64,000 nucleotides of DNA, taken from NCBI RefSeq assembly GCF_014633365.1, contig NC_068350.1, forward strand, positions 5,410,501 to 5,474,500, in the 5' to 3' direction. Of this stretch, positions 63,648 through 64,000 are shown piece by piece. Source of the DNA: Diospyros lotus. Its lineage: Eukaryota; Streptophyta; Magnoliopsida; Ericales; Ebenaceae. How positions within the stretch are numbered: position 1 is the first letter of the stretch; every line of letters starts with the position of its first letter. The position numbers and the translations under genes are program-made. Under the pieces are notes generated by a model. That model worked only from the letters and a program-made list of their open reading frames with translations, did no database searches and had not been told where the DNA came from.

Positions 63648-64000
63648 GTCCTAATTTCTATAAATAGGGTAGAGTGCTAAGCGCTTAGAAATGCATGATA
63701 GTCATGAAAAAGCTTAAGAGAAAAGGCTGTGTAATTAACGATAACTCTTTGTAATCTTGTATGCTTGTAATCGTGAGGCACTAAAGGTTGTACTGATCCC
63801 GTTTTAATCAATCAAAGAAGGCTTTTCTCGGAGGGTTCTAAGGCTAGATGTAGGGTTGTCTTAAGGGGCAATCTGAACCAGGATAATTCTCGTGTTCTTA
63901 TGGTTTGGTTTATGTTTATGCCAATCTTTCAATTCTTTCTATTGCATTTAATTTGTTCTTTAGTTTCCTATTGATTTGTGAGTGGGTGCGATAGAGAGGT

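Larger units (their letters stand above)
58296..63652 (+). mobile_element. Complete but defective Ty1/copia retrotransposon, 5.35 kb
   Basis: LTRs lie at 58301-58533 and 63416-63647. The primer-binding site TGGTATCAGAGC is at 58534-58545, and a polypurine tract TTGAGGGGGAG at about 63405-63415. The flanking duplication GTCCT lies at 58296-58300 and 63648-63652. The two LTRs differ at about ten positions in 233 bp by eye, so it is older than the gag-only element. Both LTRs end in AAGA and not in the canonical CA. The internal region carries gag, protease, integrase, reverse transcriptase and RNase H in copia order. It is inserted in another copia LTR. Confidence 0.93.
58131..64000 (+). mobile_element. 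3' LTR of the outer copia element, split by the inner copia
   Basis: The LTR starts TGTTAGAGTCTTGTCTCGAG at 58131 and runs to 58300. It is interrupted by the complete inner element and resumes at about 63653 with AATTTCTATAAATAGGG, a TATA box (about 63660-63666). Its 3' end was not found and may lie beyond the window. A purine tract lies just before 58131. Confidence 0.7.

Overview
This is a nuclear segment of a flowering-plant genome, most likely a eudicot. The genes have short GT-AG introns, the families are plant families (UGT73-type glycosyltransferases, a cell-wall pectinesterase, a nodulin/glutamine-synthetase-type gene, a plant GNAT acetyltransferase), the spacers are AT-rich, and Ty1/copia LTRs, Harbinger-type MITEs and a tRNA-derived SINE are abundant. 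I see no tRNA or rRNA gene, CRISPR array or bacterial operon.

Layout. 1-2440: the last two exons of an IDM1-like acetyltransferase, preceded by a Harbinger-type MITE and a decayed LINE. 4.1-6.6 kb: a five-exon pectinesterase with a small head-to-head ORF in its promoter. 7.0-8.8, 34.6-36.2 and 42.3-44.1 kb: three full-length UGT73-like glycosyltransferases, all on the minus strand. They form a dispersed tandem family with one, zero and two introns. Two of the three lack residues of the usual catalytic His-Asp pair. 8.8-34.5 kb is a transposon graveyard separating UGT A from UGT B. It holds GC-rich hairpin and minisatellite arrays, a decayed copia pol, a solo LTR nested inside a larger solo LTR, another solo LTR, a gag-only LTR retrotransposon with both LTRs, a decayed copia gag carrying a SINE, and a Harbinger-type TIR element interrupted by a solo LTR. 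44-52 kb: MITEs, a Harbinger transposase fossil split by a hAT-type MITE, and a 1.2-kb TIR element that carries a fragment of a GH17 beta-1,3-glucanase gene (a Pack-MITE-like capture).

52.9-64.0 kb: the first two exons of a NodGS/FluG-like gene. Everything from 55.0 kb to the window end is nested retrotransposon sequence: a copia fragment holding a solo LTR, a second copia pol fragment, and its LTR split by a complete but defective 5.35-kb copia element. If the gene is intact, its second intron is at least 9 kb long.

The host genes suggest specialised-metabolite glycosylation (UGTs), cell-wall pectin modification (PME), chromatin acetylation (IDM1-like) and nitrogen/nodulin-type metabolism (NodGS-like), but nothing shows that they act together. 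Many insertions were bounded by reading target-site duplications directly: TAA for Harbinger-type elements, 5 bp for LTR elements, 8 bp for hAT and 18 bp for the SINE. These give a relative insertion history. No new multi-gene system was found. The most interesting items are the UGT paralogues with altered catalytic residues, the hairpin array in a putative LTR, and the GH17 capture.
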